DNA of 64,000 nt, from the NCBI RefSeq assembly GCF_014596475.1, contig NZ_MECJ01000009.1:248001-312000 (forward strand), in the 5' to 3' direction. This document shows, one piece after another, positions 33,561-41,952 of this stretch (positions within the stretch are counted from its first letter, which is position 1; each line of letters begins with the position of its first letter). Below the pieces are notes generated by a model. It did not search any database. It had not been told where the DNA came from and worked only from the letters and a program-made list of their open reading frames with translations. The stretch is from Streptomyces sp. CBMA152 (GTDB taxonomy: Bacteria; Actinomycetota; Actinomycetes; Streptomycetales; Streptomycetaceae). Position numbers and translations under genes: made by a program.

Positions 33561-34215
33561 ATCCGAGTGCGCGATGGTCGAGCACATCTGCCGGTGTGCG
33601 ACCAGAGAACTCCCTCATCGGGTCGGTGAGACCAAACCCCGGGCCGCTCGACACGAACGGAGCTTCGGGATGCCCGCGCTGCCATCGCACCCACAGCAGG
33701 TCGATCCAGCTGTGATGCAAGTAGAAGGCCGGGTCGCCGGGCGAGGTGAACCCAGACATGACGCCACCGACCCACGAATGCGGCGGATTGTGGATGTTCT
33801 GTTCCAGATCCGGCCAGAACTCGTCGTAAGTGCCGAGCTCTTGATTTGCTTCGACCTGCTTCGGTGTTGGCAGTCCGCCTACTCCAAGCATTCGATGCAG
33901 GTTCCACTGCGTGTCGAACTGACCCAGGAAAGCATCGGACCACAATGGATCGTCCACTTTATTGTCCACCGACGAGTTCCAATAGGGGATCGAGACCGTC
34001 GGGTCGATCCGCTGCAGTTCACGCTCGAAGCGGAGCAGGAACTCGCGATGCCACGGAAGAAAGTGTGAGGTCTGGTGAATACCCTGGTGGAATATCCTGC
34101 TGTGCAGTTGGGCGAAACTGTCGACAATACCGCTCGATTTCAGCTGGAAGACGGCCTGCACGAACCTGTTCCGCTCGTCATCCGTAAGGCTGTGATAGTT
34201 CTTTCGGAGTACCAT
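32410..34215 (-). CDS. tyrosinase fused to a seven-repeat propeller (PLL-like lectin type)
   Basis: The protein has 601 residues from ATG 34215 behind GGGGATGAG; an in-frame GTG eight codons upstream is possible. Residues about 1-245 are a type-3 copper domain. CuA ligands are in QLHSRIFHQ and SHFLPWHREFLLRFE, and CuB ligands are in IHNPPHSWVGG and DPAFYLHHSWIDLLWVRW. From about residue 250 there are seven tandem repeats of 50-55 residues (PIADVAPNPGSADPNGGIAAV, GLVDVFW, FTNARNPDGTWNN). No Sec or Tat signal is present. The repeat number and pattern suit a seven-bladed lectin-like beta-propeller. The enzyme should oxidise phenols, and the propeller may bind a glycan or polymer. Confidence 0.85.
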   Translation of the reverse strand: MVLRKNYHSLTDDERNRFVQAVFQLKSSGIVDSFAQLHSRIFHQGIHQTSHFLPWHREFLLRFERELQRIDPTVSIPYWNSSVDNKVDDPLWSDAFLGQFDTQWNLHRMLGVGGLPTPKQVEANQELGTYDEFWPDLEQNIHNPPHSWVGGVMSGFTSPGDPAFYLHHSWIDLLWVRWQRGHPEAPFVSSGPGFGLTDPMREFSGRTPADVLDHRALGYRYDEFEGPWNDPIADVAPNPGSADLNSGIAAVSATPGLAEAFWIGQGRNAGVLFTNARNANGTWNNPIANVAPNPGSADPNGGIAAVSTAPGLVDVFWIRSDGIIFTNARNPDGTWNNPIADVAPNPGSVEPNGGIAAVSTRPGLVEVFWIRSDGIVFTNARNANGTWNNPIANVAPNPGSADPNGGIAAVSTAPGLVDVFWIGQGENAGIVFTNARNPDGTWNNPIADVAPNLGSADPNGGIAAVSTRPGLVDVFWVGQGENAGVVFTNARNPDGTWNDPIADVAPNPGSADPNGGIAAVSTVSGLVDVFWARHDGKLFTNARNPDGTWNNPIADVAPIPGSADPNGGIAAVSTAPGLVDVFWIGQGQNTGIVFTNARNPS

Positions 34216-34216
34216 C

Positions 34217-34462
34217 TCATCCCCCGCTGCTGCGCGCACGATCGCGGCGGACTCTGTCCGACGTCCGTTGATAGTCGACGAAGGCCCTCGCTAGGTCCAT
34301 CAGGTCGTCGCGCCAGTCATAGGCGTACTGGTGCAGAAAGTAGCGCCCGTCCGGCAGTTGGCCGTAGCTGATGGTTTCGTCGTCGATCGAGAGTACGAGT
34401 TCGGTTCCGGCCACACGTAGCTCGATGCGGTGCCCGTTGTGATGGAGGCGTTCCGGTCGCAC
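34217..34462 (-). CDS. small tyrosinase-associated protein
   Basis: The 81-residue protein (RPERLHHNGHRIELRV, ELVLSIDDETISYGQLPDG, YFLHQYAYDWRDDLMDLARAF) stops 2 bases before the tyrosinase ATG, so the two are translationally coupled. It has no signal peptide and is not the His-rich MelC1 copper chaperone type. Three N-terminal His could still assist metallation, but that is a guess. It is a conserved small protein of unknown function in my reading. Confidence 0.7.
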   Translation of the reverse strand: MRPERLHHNGHRIELRVAGTELVLSIDDETISYGQLPDGRYFLHQYAYDWRDDLMDLARAFVDYQRTSDRVRRDRARSSGG

Positions 34463-34683
34463 GAGACCTCCCCTGGTAAGGGTCGACTCTCAATACCGCC
34501 CCGGCCACGACCAGCGTGCGGGCGGCTACCAGACCTATAGCACCATCGTAGGTAGACCCTGGAGCTATCGCACCTCCGTGGGGACGGACTACCGGCGGCG
34601 ACAGCGGCGTGGGCAGGTTGCGTGCCTGCCCGGCCGCTGTCACCGCCGATGCGTGGGGCCGACGCGACGGCAAGCGGGCGCGG

Positions 34684-35055
34684 TCACCCCCGGCACTGGG
34701 GGGAATCGGTGATCCGCAGTTTGTCCACGGTGCCGATGGACGGGGCATGAAGCGTCGCCCCGGGGCCGACGCAGGCCGTCCGGCCGTTCGTGAAGTGCAG
34801 TAGAGCGCCGTCGTCGTGGCGGGTGTTGACGACGTATTCGGCTCCCCGGCTGCGGGTCAGTGTCTGCCAGCCGGGGGTGATGTCCTTGAACTTTCCGACC
34901 CCGCCCTCCCCCACGTAGAAGCAGACGTACGGGTAGTCGCACGCGAGTCCCTGAGCGGGGGCCGCCGAGGCGGAGGAGGCGGGCGCCATGAGGGCCCCGG
35001 CGGCCGCGACGAGCACTCCTGCGGTCGCCATGGCGTTTCGCAGCTGAAAGCCCAT
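34684..35055 (-). CDS. small secreted protein (beta/gamma-crystallin or I36-inhibitor-like)
   Basis: The 123-residue protein starts at ATG 35055, which overlaps the stop of the upstream gene (TGATG). Signal peptide: LRNAMATAGVLVAAAGALMAPASSASA^A. The mature part has CDYPYVCFYVGEGG, KFKDITPGWQTL, AEYVVNTRHDD and a C-terminal Cys, the pattern of short crystallin-like or peptidase-inhibitor I36-type domains of streptomycetes. Function is unproven. It is the last gene of a coupled pair with the DUF2690 protein. Confidence 0.75.
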   Translation of the reverse strand: MGFQLRNAMATAGVLVAAAGALMAPASSASAAPAQGLACDYPYVCFYVGEGGVGKFKDITPGWQTLTRSRGAEYVVNTRHDDGALLHFTNGRTACVGPGATLHAPSIGTVDKLRITDSPQCRG

Positions 35056-35462
35056 CAGTAGTCCAACGTGCACTCGGTGTTGGCGGAGAAGTAGCCGCAC
35101 GCCCATGCCTTCACGTCCTTGTCGTTGATCATGACGCTGTAGAACTTCCCGCTCCCGTACGTGGTGTACTTCTTGCCCTGCTTGTTCTTGATCTCGATCT
35201 TCGAGCCGGACGGGGCGCTGATCTTGAAGCGGCCCCAGGCCGCCCGGCAGGACGGGCTGTAGCGCAGTTCCATGGCGCCGATGGGAGCCTGCCTGTTCTC
35301 GGCCACGGTGCGGGCGTCGTTGGCGCAGGTCGTGGCGGCGGGGTTCTTGCCGTTGCAGGTGGCGCCCAGGCAGCTGGTGGCCGCCGAGGCGTTGGGCGCG
35401 GCGGCCAGGCCGGTGGCCAGGAGCGCTCCGGTGCCCAGCAGGACGGCGATGCGGTGCTTCAT
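35055..35462 (-). CDS. DUF2690-domain secreted protein
   Basis: The 135-residue protein starts at ATG 35462. The signal peptide (HRIAVLLGTGALLATGLAAAPNASA) is followed by SCLGATCNGKNPAATTCANDARTV and LRYSPSCRAAWGRFKI, the characteristic Cys-spaced DUF2690 core. A C-terminal Tyr/Gly-rich part has two more Cys. It is paralogous to the protein at 37473. The next gene starts within its stop codon. Role unknown. Confidence 0.85.
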   Translation of the reverse strand: MKHRIAVLLGTGALLATGLAAAPNASAATSCLGATCNGKNPAATTCANDARTVAENRQAPIGAMELRYSPSCRAAWGRFKISAPSGSKIEIKNKQGKKYTTYGSGKFYSVMINDKDVKAWACGYFSANTECTLDY

Positions 35463-35551
35463 GACGTACCTCTCAGATGGGAGGGGAGGAGGTGTGCACC
35501 CGGCGGGGCGCCTCGTGCGCCCCGCCGGGTGCGGGTGGGGCCGTGGGGTGA

Positions 35552-36067
35552 TCAGCGGCTGGTCGCGGCGGTGCAGGCCGAGCTGCCACCGCAGAAGGCG
35601 ATGTCCCAGTGGCTGCCCTCGCGCGCGTAGACGTTGCCCGCAGAGGACCGGTAGCGGGCGGCGCCGTCGCCGCGCGTCGCGATGTGCGTGAAGTTGTGGG
35701 TTATGTAGTTGCTGACGCACGAGTTGGGGTTGATGTCGGCCTTGTAGCCGTTGTAGTGGCTGTAGGTGCCGGAGGCGTGGCCGACTTCGGTGCCGCCGGT
35801 GACGTTGATCGCGCACTTACTGGCGCTCTTGAGCGTCTTGAGGCCGGTCACGGTGGCCACGTTCATCTGCTCGAACGACGTGCAGGAGGAGTTCGAGCGG
35901 GTGACGCAGTTGCCGCTGGACGACCAGGTGACTCCGGCGCCCCGCAGTTGGGACGCGGCCGCCGACTGAGAGAGCTTGGTGACGGCGAACGCGTTGCCGG
36001 GCAGGGCCAGTACGGCGGCCGCACCGAGCGCGCCCGCGGTCAGGGACAGACGGTGGAACGTGCGCAT
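35552..36067 (-). CDS. secreted M15/LAS-like peptidase domain protein
   Basis: The 171-residue protein starts at ATG 36067 with GGAAGGA upstream. After a signal peptide (LSLTAGALGAAAVLALPGNAFA) the mature protein has INVTGGTEVGHASGTYSHYNGYKADI and YAREGSHWDIAFCGG. The S-H-x6-D and H-W spacing matches the zinc ligands of LAS metallopeptidases (VanX/D-Ala-D-Ala carboxypeptidase fold), and two Cys pairs could stabilise it. The probable substrate is peptidoglycan stem or cross-bridge peptide. The neighbouring gene encodes a peptidoglycan-binding hydrolase. Confidence 0.7.
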   Translation of the reverse strand: MRTFHRLSLTAGALGAAAVLALPGNAFAVTKLSQSAAASQLRGAGVTWSSSGNCVTRSNSSCTSFEQMNVATVTGLKTLKSASKCAINVTGGTEVGHASGTYSHYNGYKADINPNSCVSNYITHNFTHIATRGDGAARYRSSAGNVYAREGSHWDIAFCGGSSACTAATSR

Positions 36068-36108
36068 GTGGATGTCCTTCCAGGTCATGGGTGCTTCCTG
36101 CGGAACGC

Positions 36109-36846
36109 TTAATACCAGTGCGGCGAGCGGGACTTCCAGGTGCTGTAGGCCTTGCAGGGCGTCCCGTACCGGTCGCCGATGTACTTCAGGCCCCACTTGA
36201 TCTGCGTGGCGGGGTTGGTCTTCCAGTCGGCCCCGGCGGTGGCCATCTTGGTGCCCGGCAGCGCCTGCGGGATCCCGTAGGCACCACTGCTCGGATTGGT
36301 GGCGTACACCTTCCAACTGCTCTCGCCGTTCCACAGGTTGTTCAGGCAGTCGAACTGCGCGGACACGGTCCAGCCGTGGGCGCCGAACTGCCTCTGGGCG
36401 GCGATCTTGACGGTGCGGGCCACCCCCATGGAGGACATGGTCCCCGCGCCCGCGGCTCCGTCGGCGCCGAGTCCGTGCGCGCTCTGCCAGCGTTTGACCG
36501 CTGCCTTGGTGCCGTCCCCGAAGATCCCGTCGGCGGACACACCCGCCTTCGCCTGCACGTTCTGCACCTGGTGGTGCAGGGCGAGTTCGCTGCGCGCACC
36601 GTACGTGCCGTCCTCGTCCAGGCCATTGTCGCGCTGGAAGTCCCTGAGCGCCGCGTGGGTCGCGGGCCCGTCGGCTCCGTCCACCTGGTTCTGCGCCAGG
36701 TAGCCGAGTCCTGCCAGGTTGGTCTGCTCGACGCGCACCGCGTCGAGGGCGTACGCGTCGGCCGCGCCCAACGCCGGGAGGAGCAGGGCCCCCGTGACGG
36801 TGACGGTGACCAGGGCCGGTATTCGGGCAGCGGAAATCGCTCTCAC
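36109..36846 (-). CDS. secreted peptidoglycan-binding / transglycosylase-like protein
   Basis: The 245-residue protein starts at ATG 36846. A signal peptide (AARIPALVTVTVTGALLLPALGAADAYA) is followed by one PG_binding_1-type repeat (VEQTNLAGLGYLAQNQVDGADGPATHAALRDFQRDNGL) and a second (VSADGIFGDGTKAAVKRWQSAHGLGADG). A C-terminal SLT/Rpf-like domain follows with FDCLNNLWNGESSWKVYATN, SSGAYGIPQALPGTKMA and QIKWGLKYIGDRYGTPCKAY. The E in NGESSW is the expected catalytic Glu of this lysozyme-like fold. It should cleave glycan strands in the wall. Confidence 0.88.
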   Translation of the reverse strand: MRAISAARIPALVTVTVTGALLLPALGAADAYALDAVRVEQTNLAGLGYLAQNQVDGADGPATHAALRDFQRDNGLDEDGTYGARSELALHHQVQNVQAKAGVSADGIFGDGTKAAVKRWQSAHGLGADGAAGAGTMSSMGVARTVKIAAQRQFGAHGWTVSAQFDCLNNLWNGESSWKVYATNPSSGAYGIPQALPGTKMATAGADWKTNPATQIKWGLKYIGDRYGTPCKAYSTWKSRSPHWY

Positions 36847-37003
36847 TCAGGGCTCCTTGAGGAAGATCGGGAAAGGCACCGGCGCAGGGCGGCCGCCGGG
36901 CGTGCGGGACGGTGGCAAGAGGCGCGATGTCCCGGTGTGATGTGGCGCGATGTCGCGGTGTGATGTGGCGTGACGTCCCCTTCGACGGGGCGTCAGTCGC
37001 AGG

Positions 37004-37408
37004 TCACTCGTAGTAGCACTTCGGCATGCCCGCCGGCGGGTCGTGCGGCGTGTTGACGTTTCCGGCCCAGGACCAGGCATCTTCCACCGTGCCGAGCCGG
37101 GGGTCGGTGACCCGGCTCATGCGGTACCAGACATCCGTGTGGTATCCGCCGGAATTCACGTCCCCGCCGTGGTAGTAGCAGTCGATACGGACCGGGTCCT
37201 TGGCCGTCGTGACGCCCAACCGCTTGAGGATGGTCGAAGGCCCCTCCCGGAGGCTGCTGTTGGCGTCGATCGTGCTGCTGTAGGAGTACGCCGCGGTCGC
37301 GGGGGCCGCGAAGGCTGCGTGCGGGACGGCCAGCGCCATGAGGACGCCCGCGCCGACCGCGGTGCCGACCCTGCGGGCGTACTGCCGGGGTGTGCCAAGA
37401 GGACTCAC
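37004..37408 (-). CDS. small secreted SH3-like protein
   Basis: The 134-residue protein begins at a start codon at 37408. A signal peptide (RRVGTAVGAGVLMALAVPHAAFA) precedes a mature part with YSSTIDANSSLREGPSTILKRLG, RIDCYYHGG, YHTDVWYRM and AWSWAGNVNTP, consistent with a bacterial SH3-like beta-barrel that often targets the wall. It has two Cys and no enzymatic motif. It belongs to the run of leftward secreted-protein genes at 34684-37889. Confidence 0.75.
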   Translation of the reverse strand: MSPLGTPRQYARRVGTAVGAGVLMALAVPHAAFAAPATAAYSYSSTIDANSSLREGPSTILKRLGVTTAKDPVRIDCYYHGGDVNSGGYHTDVWYRMSRVTDPRLGTVEDAWSWAGNVNTPHDPPAGMPKCYYE

Positions 37409-37472
37409 TGATTCAACTCCTCATATACGGACAGGATGTTCGGGGATTTCGAGTCGTGGCGGCGTTGGTCGT

Positions 37473-37889
37473 CTAGCGCCGCGGGGTGGCGTCCCAGCTT
37501 CGGCCGCCGTTGTACGTGTAGATGGCGTTTGAGGTGATGCCCTTGTCGTTGACCATGCGGGTGTGGACGTTGACGCTGCCCAATGCTGGCACGGACGCCT
37601 TGTAGCGGTTGTGCAGATCGTTGTTCACCTCGATGGTTCCGGCGCCGCTGCTCCACAGCAGGCGTGCCCAGGCGGCCCGGCAGGACGGGCTGTAGCGGAG
37701 CTGGATGTTGCCACTGCCGTTGCCGGTCGCGATGGTCTTCGCGTCGTTGGCGCAGGTGGTCTTGCCGGGGTCGAGGCCGTTGCAGCTACTGGCATAGCAG
37801 CTGGTGGCGGCGGAGGCCGGGGCCGCGGCCACAACTCCCCCACCCAGGAGGGCGCTTGTGGCCAGCAGCGCGCCGAGGATGCGTTTCAC
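37473..37889 (-). CDS. DUF2690-domain secreted protein, second paralogue
   Basis: The protein has 138 residues from GTG 37889, chosen for GAGGGAAG upstream; the frame runs on to 37958 without a signal-like start. The signal (RILGALLATSALLGGGVVAAAPASA) is followed by SCYASSCNGLDPGKTTCANDAKTI and LRYSPSCRAAWARL, matching the paralogue at 35055 in the N-terminal half. The C-terminal half differs, with no shared Cys. It is the first gene of the secreted-protein array. Confidence 0.85.
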   Translation of the reverse strand: MKRILGALLATSALLGGGVVAAAPASAATSCYASSCNGLDPGKTTCANDAKTIATGNGSGNIQLRYSPSCRAAWARLLWSSGAGTIEVNNDLHNRYKASVPALGSVNVHTRMVNDKGITSNAIYTYNGGRSWDATPRR

Positions 37890-38142
37890 GGTCTTCCCTC
37901 TCGGTCGGAAACCCAACGGCCCGAACGCTAGGAGAAGGCACCCGGTCGTTGCGTCCATTGCTGGTGGGAACTCTCGTGGCGCTCGCGTACACCGAGGGGT
38001 TGACCCGGGCGTCGACGTAGACCCATTGGTCGACGAGCAGGCTCAACCCGAGGTTGACGCGGTTTCACGCCGCACCGCGAACATCCCGGAGATCAACCGC
38101 ACGGTTGACGACTACGTCGCCCAAGCCGCATACCTTCCTGCG

Positions 38143-39324
38143 ATGAGCACCAGGTCGCGCCTCCGTCAGGCGCTCTTCGACAGCGCGCTCGCGGTCGGCG
38201 TCGCGGTGAGCGGATGTGTCGCCGGAACGCACTATCCGCCCGGCGACTGGGCGACGTTCGGCGTGGGGGCGTATCTGCTCACCTGTCTGACGGCGCTGCC
38301 CCTCGCACTGCGGCGGGCGTATCCCATGGCGTCTTTGACCGGGTGCTGCCTGGGGTACTCGCTCTATCTCACGGCCGGTTACCAGCCGTCGCTGAACTGG
38401 TGGGCGGTGATCATCGCGCTGGTCAGCCTCGCGGCGGGGCGGGAACTGCGGGCATCGGCGGCCGGCGCCCTGGTCGCCGCCGTGACCATCGTCCAGAGTG
38501 GGTTCGCGGGCCATCTGGGCCCACTGCTGGCCCTCACCCAGGCGCTCCTTGTGCCGGTGGTCTGCCTGCTCTTCGGCCAGGGCCAGCGCAAACTTTCTCT
38601 GCGCAACGCCGAGTTGAAACGGCTGACCGAGGCGCTGGCCCATGAACAGCGGGAGAAGGCGCGGCGTGCGGTGCTCGACGAGCGCATCCGCATCGCGCGC
38701 GAACTGCACGACGTGGTCGCCCACCACATGTCGGTGATCTCGGTTCAGGCGGGGCTCGCCGAGTACGTCTTCACCTCGGACCCGCTCACCGCCCGCTCGG
38801 CACTCTCCACGATCGGCGGCGCCAGCCGTGAGGCACTGCAGGACCTGCGGCGGTTGCTGACCGTGCTCCGGGTCGACATGGAGGCGCACGACGATTCGGC
38901 CGCGCCACTGGGACCGCTGCCGGAACTCAGCCGGGTCGGGGAACTCGCCCAGCGTTTGGAGGCGGCGGGACTGGCCGTCGAAATCCAGACGACGGGGGTG
39001 CCGCGCAGGTTGGATCCGGGCCTGGAGGTGTGCGCCTACCGGGTGCTCCAGGAGGCCCTGACCAATGTGGTCAAACATGCTGAATCGGCCCAAGTAAGCG
39101 TACATATCGCCTATCAGGAGGACCAGTTGAGCATCCTGGTCCGCGACGACGGGGGCACCGGGAAACCGGCCATCGCGTCACCCGGCCGTGGACATGGGTT
39201 GATCGGGATGCGAGAACGCGTGAGGATCTGCGGCGGCAGGCTGTCCACCGGGCCGCTGAGTGAAGGGGGATTCGAGGTCCACCTCTCCCTTCCGACCAGC
39301 TCGGCGCCCCTGGAAGACGCATGA
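38143..39324 (+). CDS. NarL-group sensor histidine kinase
   Basis: The 393-residue protein starts at ATG 38143. Four or five N-terminal membrane helices (residues 10-150) have little extracellular sequence, so the signal is probably sensed within the membrane. A HisKA_3 dimerisation domain follows with phospho-acceptor H189 in ARELHDVVAHHMSVI. The HATPase_c domain has YRVLQEALTNVVKHAE (N box), VRDDGG (G1) and GHGLIGMRERVRICGG (G2). A possible promoter (TTGACG at 38105, CATACC at 38129) would give a very short leader. It pairs with the regulator 38 bases downstream. Confidence 0.93.
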   Translation: MSTRSRLRQALFDSALAVGVAVSGCVAGTHYPPGDWATFGVGAYLLTCLTALPLALRRAYPMASLTGCCLGYSLYLTAGYQPSLNWWAVIIALVSLAAGRELRASAAGALVAAVTIVQSGFAGHLGPLLALTQALLVPVVCLLFGQGQRKLSLRNAELKRLTEALAHEQREKARRAVLDERIRIARELHDVVAHHMSVISVQAGLAEYVFTSDPLTARSALSTIGGASREALQDLRRLLTVLRVDMEAHDDSAAPLGPLPELSRVGELAQRLEAAGLAVEIQTTGVPRRLDPGLEVCAYRVLQEALTNVVKHAESAQVSVHIAYQEDQLSILVRDDGGTGKPAIASPGRGHGLIGMRERVRICGGRLSTGPLSEGGFEVHLSLPTSSAPLEDA

Positions 39325-39362
39325 GGCCTGGCCGTGACGGCATTCAAGGGGGATGAACGACC

Positions 39363-40229
39363 GTGACCGATGTGCTAGTTGTCGACGACCAGATCCTCAT
39401 CCGGGCGGGTATCGCCGCACTGCTGCGCGCCGCACCCGGTTTCACCACGGTCACGGAGGCCGCGGACGGCGAATCGGCGGTGGCCGCGGCGCGGGCCCAC
39501 CGCCCCGACGTGATCCTCATGGACATCCGGCTGCCGGGCATCGACGGCATCACGGCGGCCGAGCACATCCTCGCCGCGCAACCCGTGCCGCCACCGCGCA
39601 TCATCGTCCTGACCACCTTCGACGTGGACGAGTACGTGTACGCGGCACTGCGCGCCGGCGCGAGCGGGTTCCTCCTCAAAGACACCCCGCCGGAACGGCT
39701 GATCTCCGCCATCACGACGATCGCGTCCGGGGACATGCTGTTCGCCCCCGCCGTGACCCGGCGGCTCATCGAGGCCTACACCACGCGCCCCGGGGAGCCA
39801 CGCGCCGAGGACGGTGTCCTGTCCCGGCTCACCGGCCGTGAACAGGACGTACTGCGGCTGGTGGCCAAGGGCCTCTCCAACGAGGAGATCGCCGTCGAGC
39901 TCGTCGTCAGCGAGGCCACGATCAAGACGCACCTGCACCGCACGATGACCAAACTGAGGCTACGCAGCCGCGCCCAGGCGGTCGCCGTCGCCTACGAGGC
40001 CGGACTGGTGGTGGTGGGAGGAGGACGGGGCCGCGGCGAGCGCGGCGACGCATCCGAGACGCCGGTGCCCGGGTCGGCGGCCGCCAGGACCGGGGCGGCA
40101 CCAGGGGGAACGGCCACGCCGGATGCCCCCACCCGTGCCAACAGCCGCCGCCCCGGCTCCACTTGGGTCGGGCAGCCCTCCGCCAAGGACATAGCGAGCC
40201 CACGGTTCGGGGTCGCGCCCGCACGGTGA
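39363..40229 (+). CDS. NarL/LuxR-type response regulator with C-terminal tail
   Basis: The 288-residue protein starts at GTG 39363. The receiver domain has VDDQ, phospho-acceptor D54 in VILMDIRLPGIDG and K in FLLKDTP. The LuxR-type HTH (about residues 155-215) is LSRLTGREQDVLRLVAKGLSNEEIA, VVSEATIKTHLHRTMTKL. Members usually end soon after VAVAYEAGLV, but this one continues for about 65 Gly/Arg/Pro/Ala-rich residues. The tail may be disordered or a stop-codon loss. It is co-transcribed with the kinase gene. Confidence 0.92.
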   Translation: MTDVLVVDDQILIRAGIAALLRAAPGFTTVTEAADGESAVAAARAHRPDVILMDIRLPGIDGITAAEHILAAQPVPPPRIIVLTTFDVDEYVYAALRAGASGFLLKDTPPERLISAITTIASGDMLFAPAVTRRLIEAYTTRPGEPRAEDGVLSRLTGREQDVLRLVAKGLSNEEIAVELVVSEATIKTHLHRTMTKLRLRSRAQAVAVAYEAGLVVVGGGRGRGERGDASETPVPGSAAARTGAAPGGTATPDAPTRANSRRPGSTWVGQPSAKDIASPRFGVAPAR

Positions 40230-40323
40230 TTGGCCCGCGAAGGACGACCGGCCGGGCAGGTGAACGCGGAGGCGGCCCGGTGTGTCAGCTGGGCTTCTTC
40301 CGGAAACCTTGACTTCCTATGGC

Positions 40324-41898
40324 ATGACCTTTCATCGCCGCATGACGCGTGCAAGCGTGGCCTTGGTGTGCACGGCCGCGCTGGTTCCGCCGCTGGCCGC
40401 AATGGCGCCGGTCGCTGCCGCACCCCCGCCCGTACCCGAAAAGCCCGCAGGGAACGGGAAGGAGATCCTGCGGGAACGCACTGTCCCGCTGAACCCGGTC
40501 GAGTACCAATGGCTGTGCCGGAAGCCCGCCGACACGGAGCCCGCGCTCCACCCTGCGTACGACCACTCGTTCGAACTCTTCGACAACGTCAAACCTCACA
40601 TCGTCGAGGACCGACTGGATCGCGACGGCGCCTCGCTGACCTGGACCGGGCATGCCCAGGAGAGACCGGAGTGGAAGGTGGTCCTGTCCGCGACGGGCAT
40701 CTGCGCCGCCAACCCGGATGTGAAGAAGGCCGACATCGACGCGGAGTTCAATTTCGGTGAGCGGGTGTACCGCATCTCGATGCTGCCCGACCGGCCCGGC
40801 TGGCTGCGGGTGACCGAGGAGGACCCGGCCCAGCGCCAGAAGCCGACGGGAGACGACGCCGAACTCGAACACCCCCGGCCACCCGCAGGGCAGACCATGA
40901 AAACAATGCTCCGGCCGTTCAAAGGCCGGGCACCCAGCGAACCAGTGGTGATCGACATGATCGTCGGTTATACCCCGGCCGCAGCCCGGCGAGTGGGCGG
41001 CGAGCAGGCCATGGTGTCCCGTATCCAACTCGCCGAGTCCCTCCTCAACCAGGCGTTCGCCGACAGCAACGTCCAGGCGAGCGTGGATGTGATCGGCTGG
41101 TACAACACCGGCTATCAGGGAGACCAGACCGCGTCGGTCATGTTGCAGAAGCTTGAGAAGCGCGACGATCCCCAGCTGGGCGCACGCGCCGCGCAGCTGC
41201 GCGAGCAGTACGGGGTGGACCTGGTCTCCGTCGTCAACGACGTGCCCTATGGCTCGTCCGGGCAGGCGAACCTGCCGATGCCGATCAGCGCGAAGAGCGA
41301 CAGCCAGGCCTTTTCGGTCGTCGATGTGCAGTCGATCGTCAACTGGTACAACTTCGGCCATGAGGTCGGCCACAACCTGGCTCTCTTCCACGACCGCGCG
41401 ACGCTGACCGAGCAGTTGCAAGGCCAGGACTACCGCCCGTATCTGGCGACGCCGTACAGCACGGGCTACATCACCCGCAACCGTCAGTTCCATACTCTGA
41501 TGGCGTACGCCAGCTCCTGCGGACAGCCGTGCACGGCGGTGAACCAGTACTCGAACACCGAGAACACCTGGGCCGGTCAGGCCCTCGGCGACAAGGACAA
41601 CAACAACGCCGCGGTCGCCCGCCTGACCACGCCCATCGTCGCCGGCTACCGCACGCTCAAAATCGCCCGCCAGCGCTATGCCCTGACACTGGGCTCGTCC
41701 TCCGGAGGGACGCTACGCCCCTCCACCTACGGCCCCTACCGTCCCGACACCGCCGTCACCATCACCGCCCGTCCCGACACCGGGTACCGGGTGGCGTGGT
41801 GGGAGGCCGACGGCGTCCGGTACGACCTCACCACCACTCAGGCCACGATCACCATGGACCGCGCCCGTACCGTCAAAGCCGTCTTCGCTCGCATCTGA
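40324..41898 (+). CDS. secreted zinc metalloprotease (metzincin) with C-terminal repeat
   Basis: The protein has 524 residues from ATG 40324; GTG 40282 and ATG 40342 are alternatives and no strong ribosome site decides. A Sec signal ends near APVAAAP. The prosegment-like region runs to about residue 200. The catalytic motif HEVGHNLALFHD places zinc ligands at H346, H350 and H356 with Glu347 as base, and LMAYAS provides the Met-turn. The C-terminal 80 residues (TLGSSSGGTLRPS, VTITARPDTGYRVAWWEAD, DRARTVKAVFA) resemble an InlB-type bacterial repeat. It probably acts on extracellular proteins. Confidence 0.88.
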   Translation: MTFHRRMTRASVALVCTAALVPPLAAMAPVAAAPPPVPEKPAGNGKEILRERTVPLNPVEYQWLCRKPADTEPALHPAYDHSFELFDNVKPHIVEDRLDRDGASLTWTGHAQERPEWKVVLSATGICAANPDVKKADIDAEFNFGERVYRISMLPDRPGWLRVTEEDPAQRQKPTGDDAELEHPRPPAGQTMKTMLRPFKGRAPSEPVVIDMIVGYTPAAARRVGGEQAMVSRIQLAESLLNQAFADSNVQASVDVIGWYNTGYQGDQTASVMLQKLEKRDDPQLGARAAQLREQYGVDLVSVVNDVPYGSSGQANLPMPISAKSDSQAFSVVDVQSIVNWYNFGHEVGHNLALFHDRATLTEQLQGQDYRPYLATPYSTGYITRNRQFHTLMAYASSCGQPCTAVNQYSNTENTWAGQALGDKDNNNAAVARLTTPIVAGYRTLKIARQRYALTLGSSSGGTLRPSTYGPYRPDTAVTITARPDTGYRVAWWEADGVRYDLTTTQATITMDRARTVKAVFARI

Positions 41899-41912
41899 AT
41901 GAACGATGCACG

Positions 41913-41947
41913 GTAGAGGCCCGCCAGGGAATCTGACGGGCCTCTAC
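41913..41947. terminator. strong hairpin between convergent genes
   Basis: GTAGAGGCCCG (41913-41923) and CGGGCCTCTAC (41937-41947) form a perfect 11-bp stem with a 13-base loop, between the metalloprotease stop (+) and the immunity-candidate stop (-), which it can serve in both directions. Confidence 0.85.
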
Positions 41948-41952
41948 ATGGA

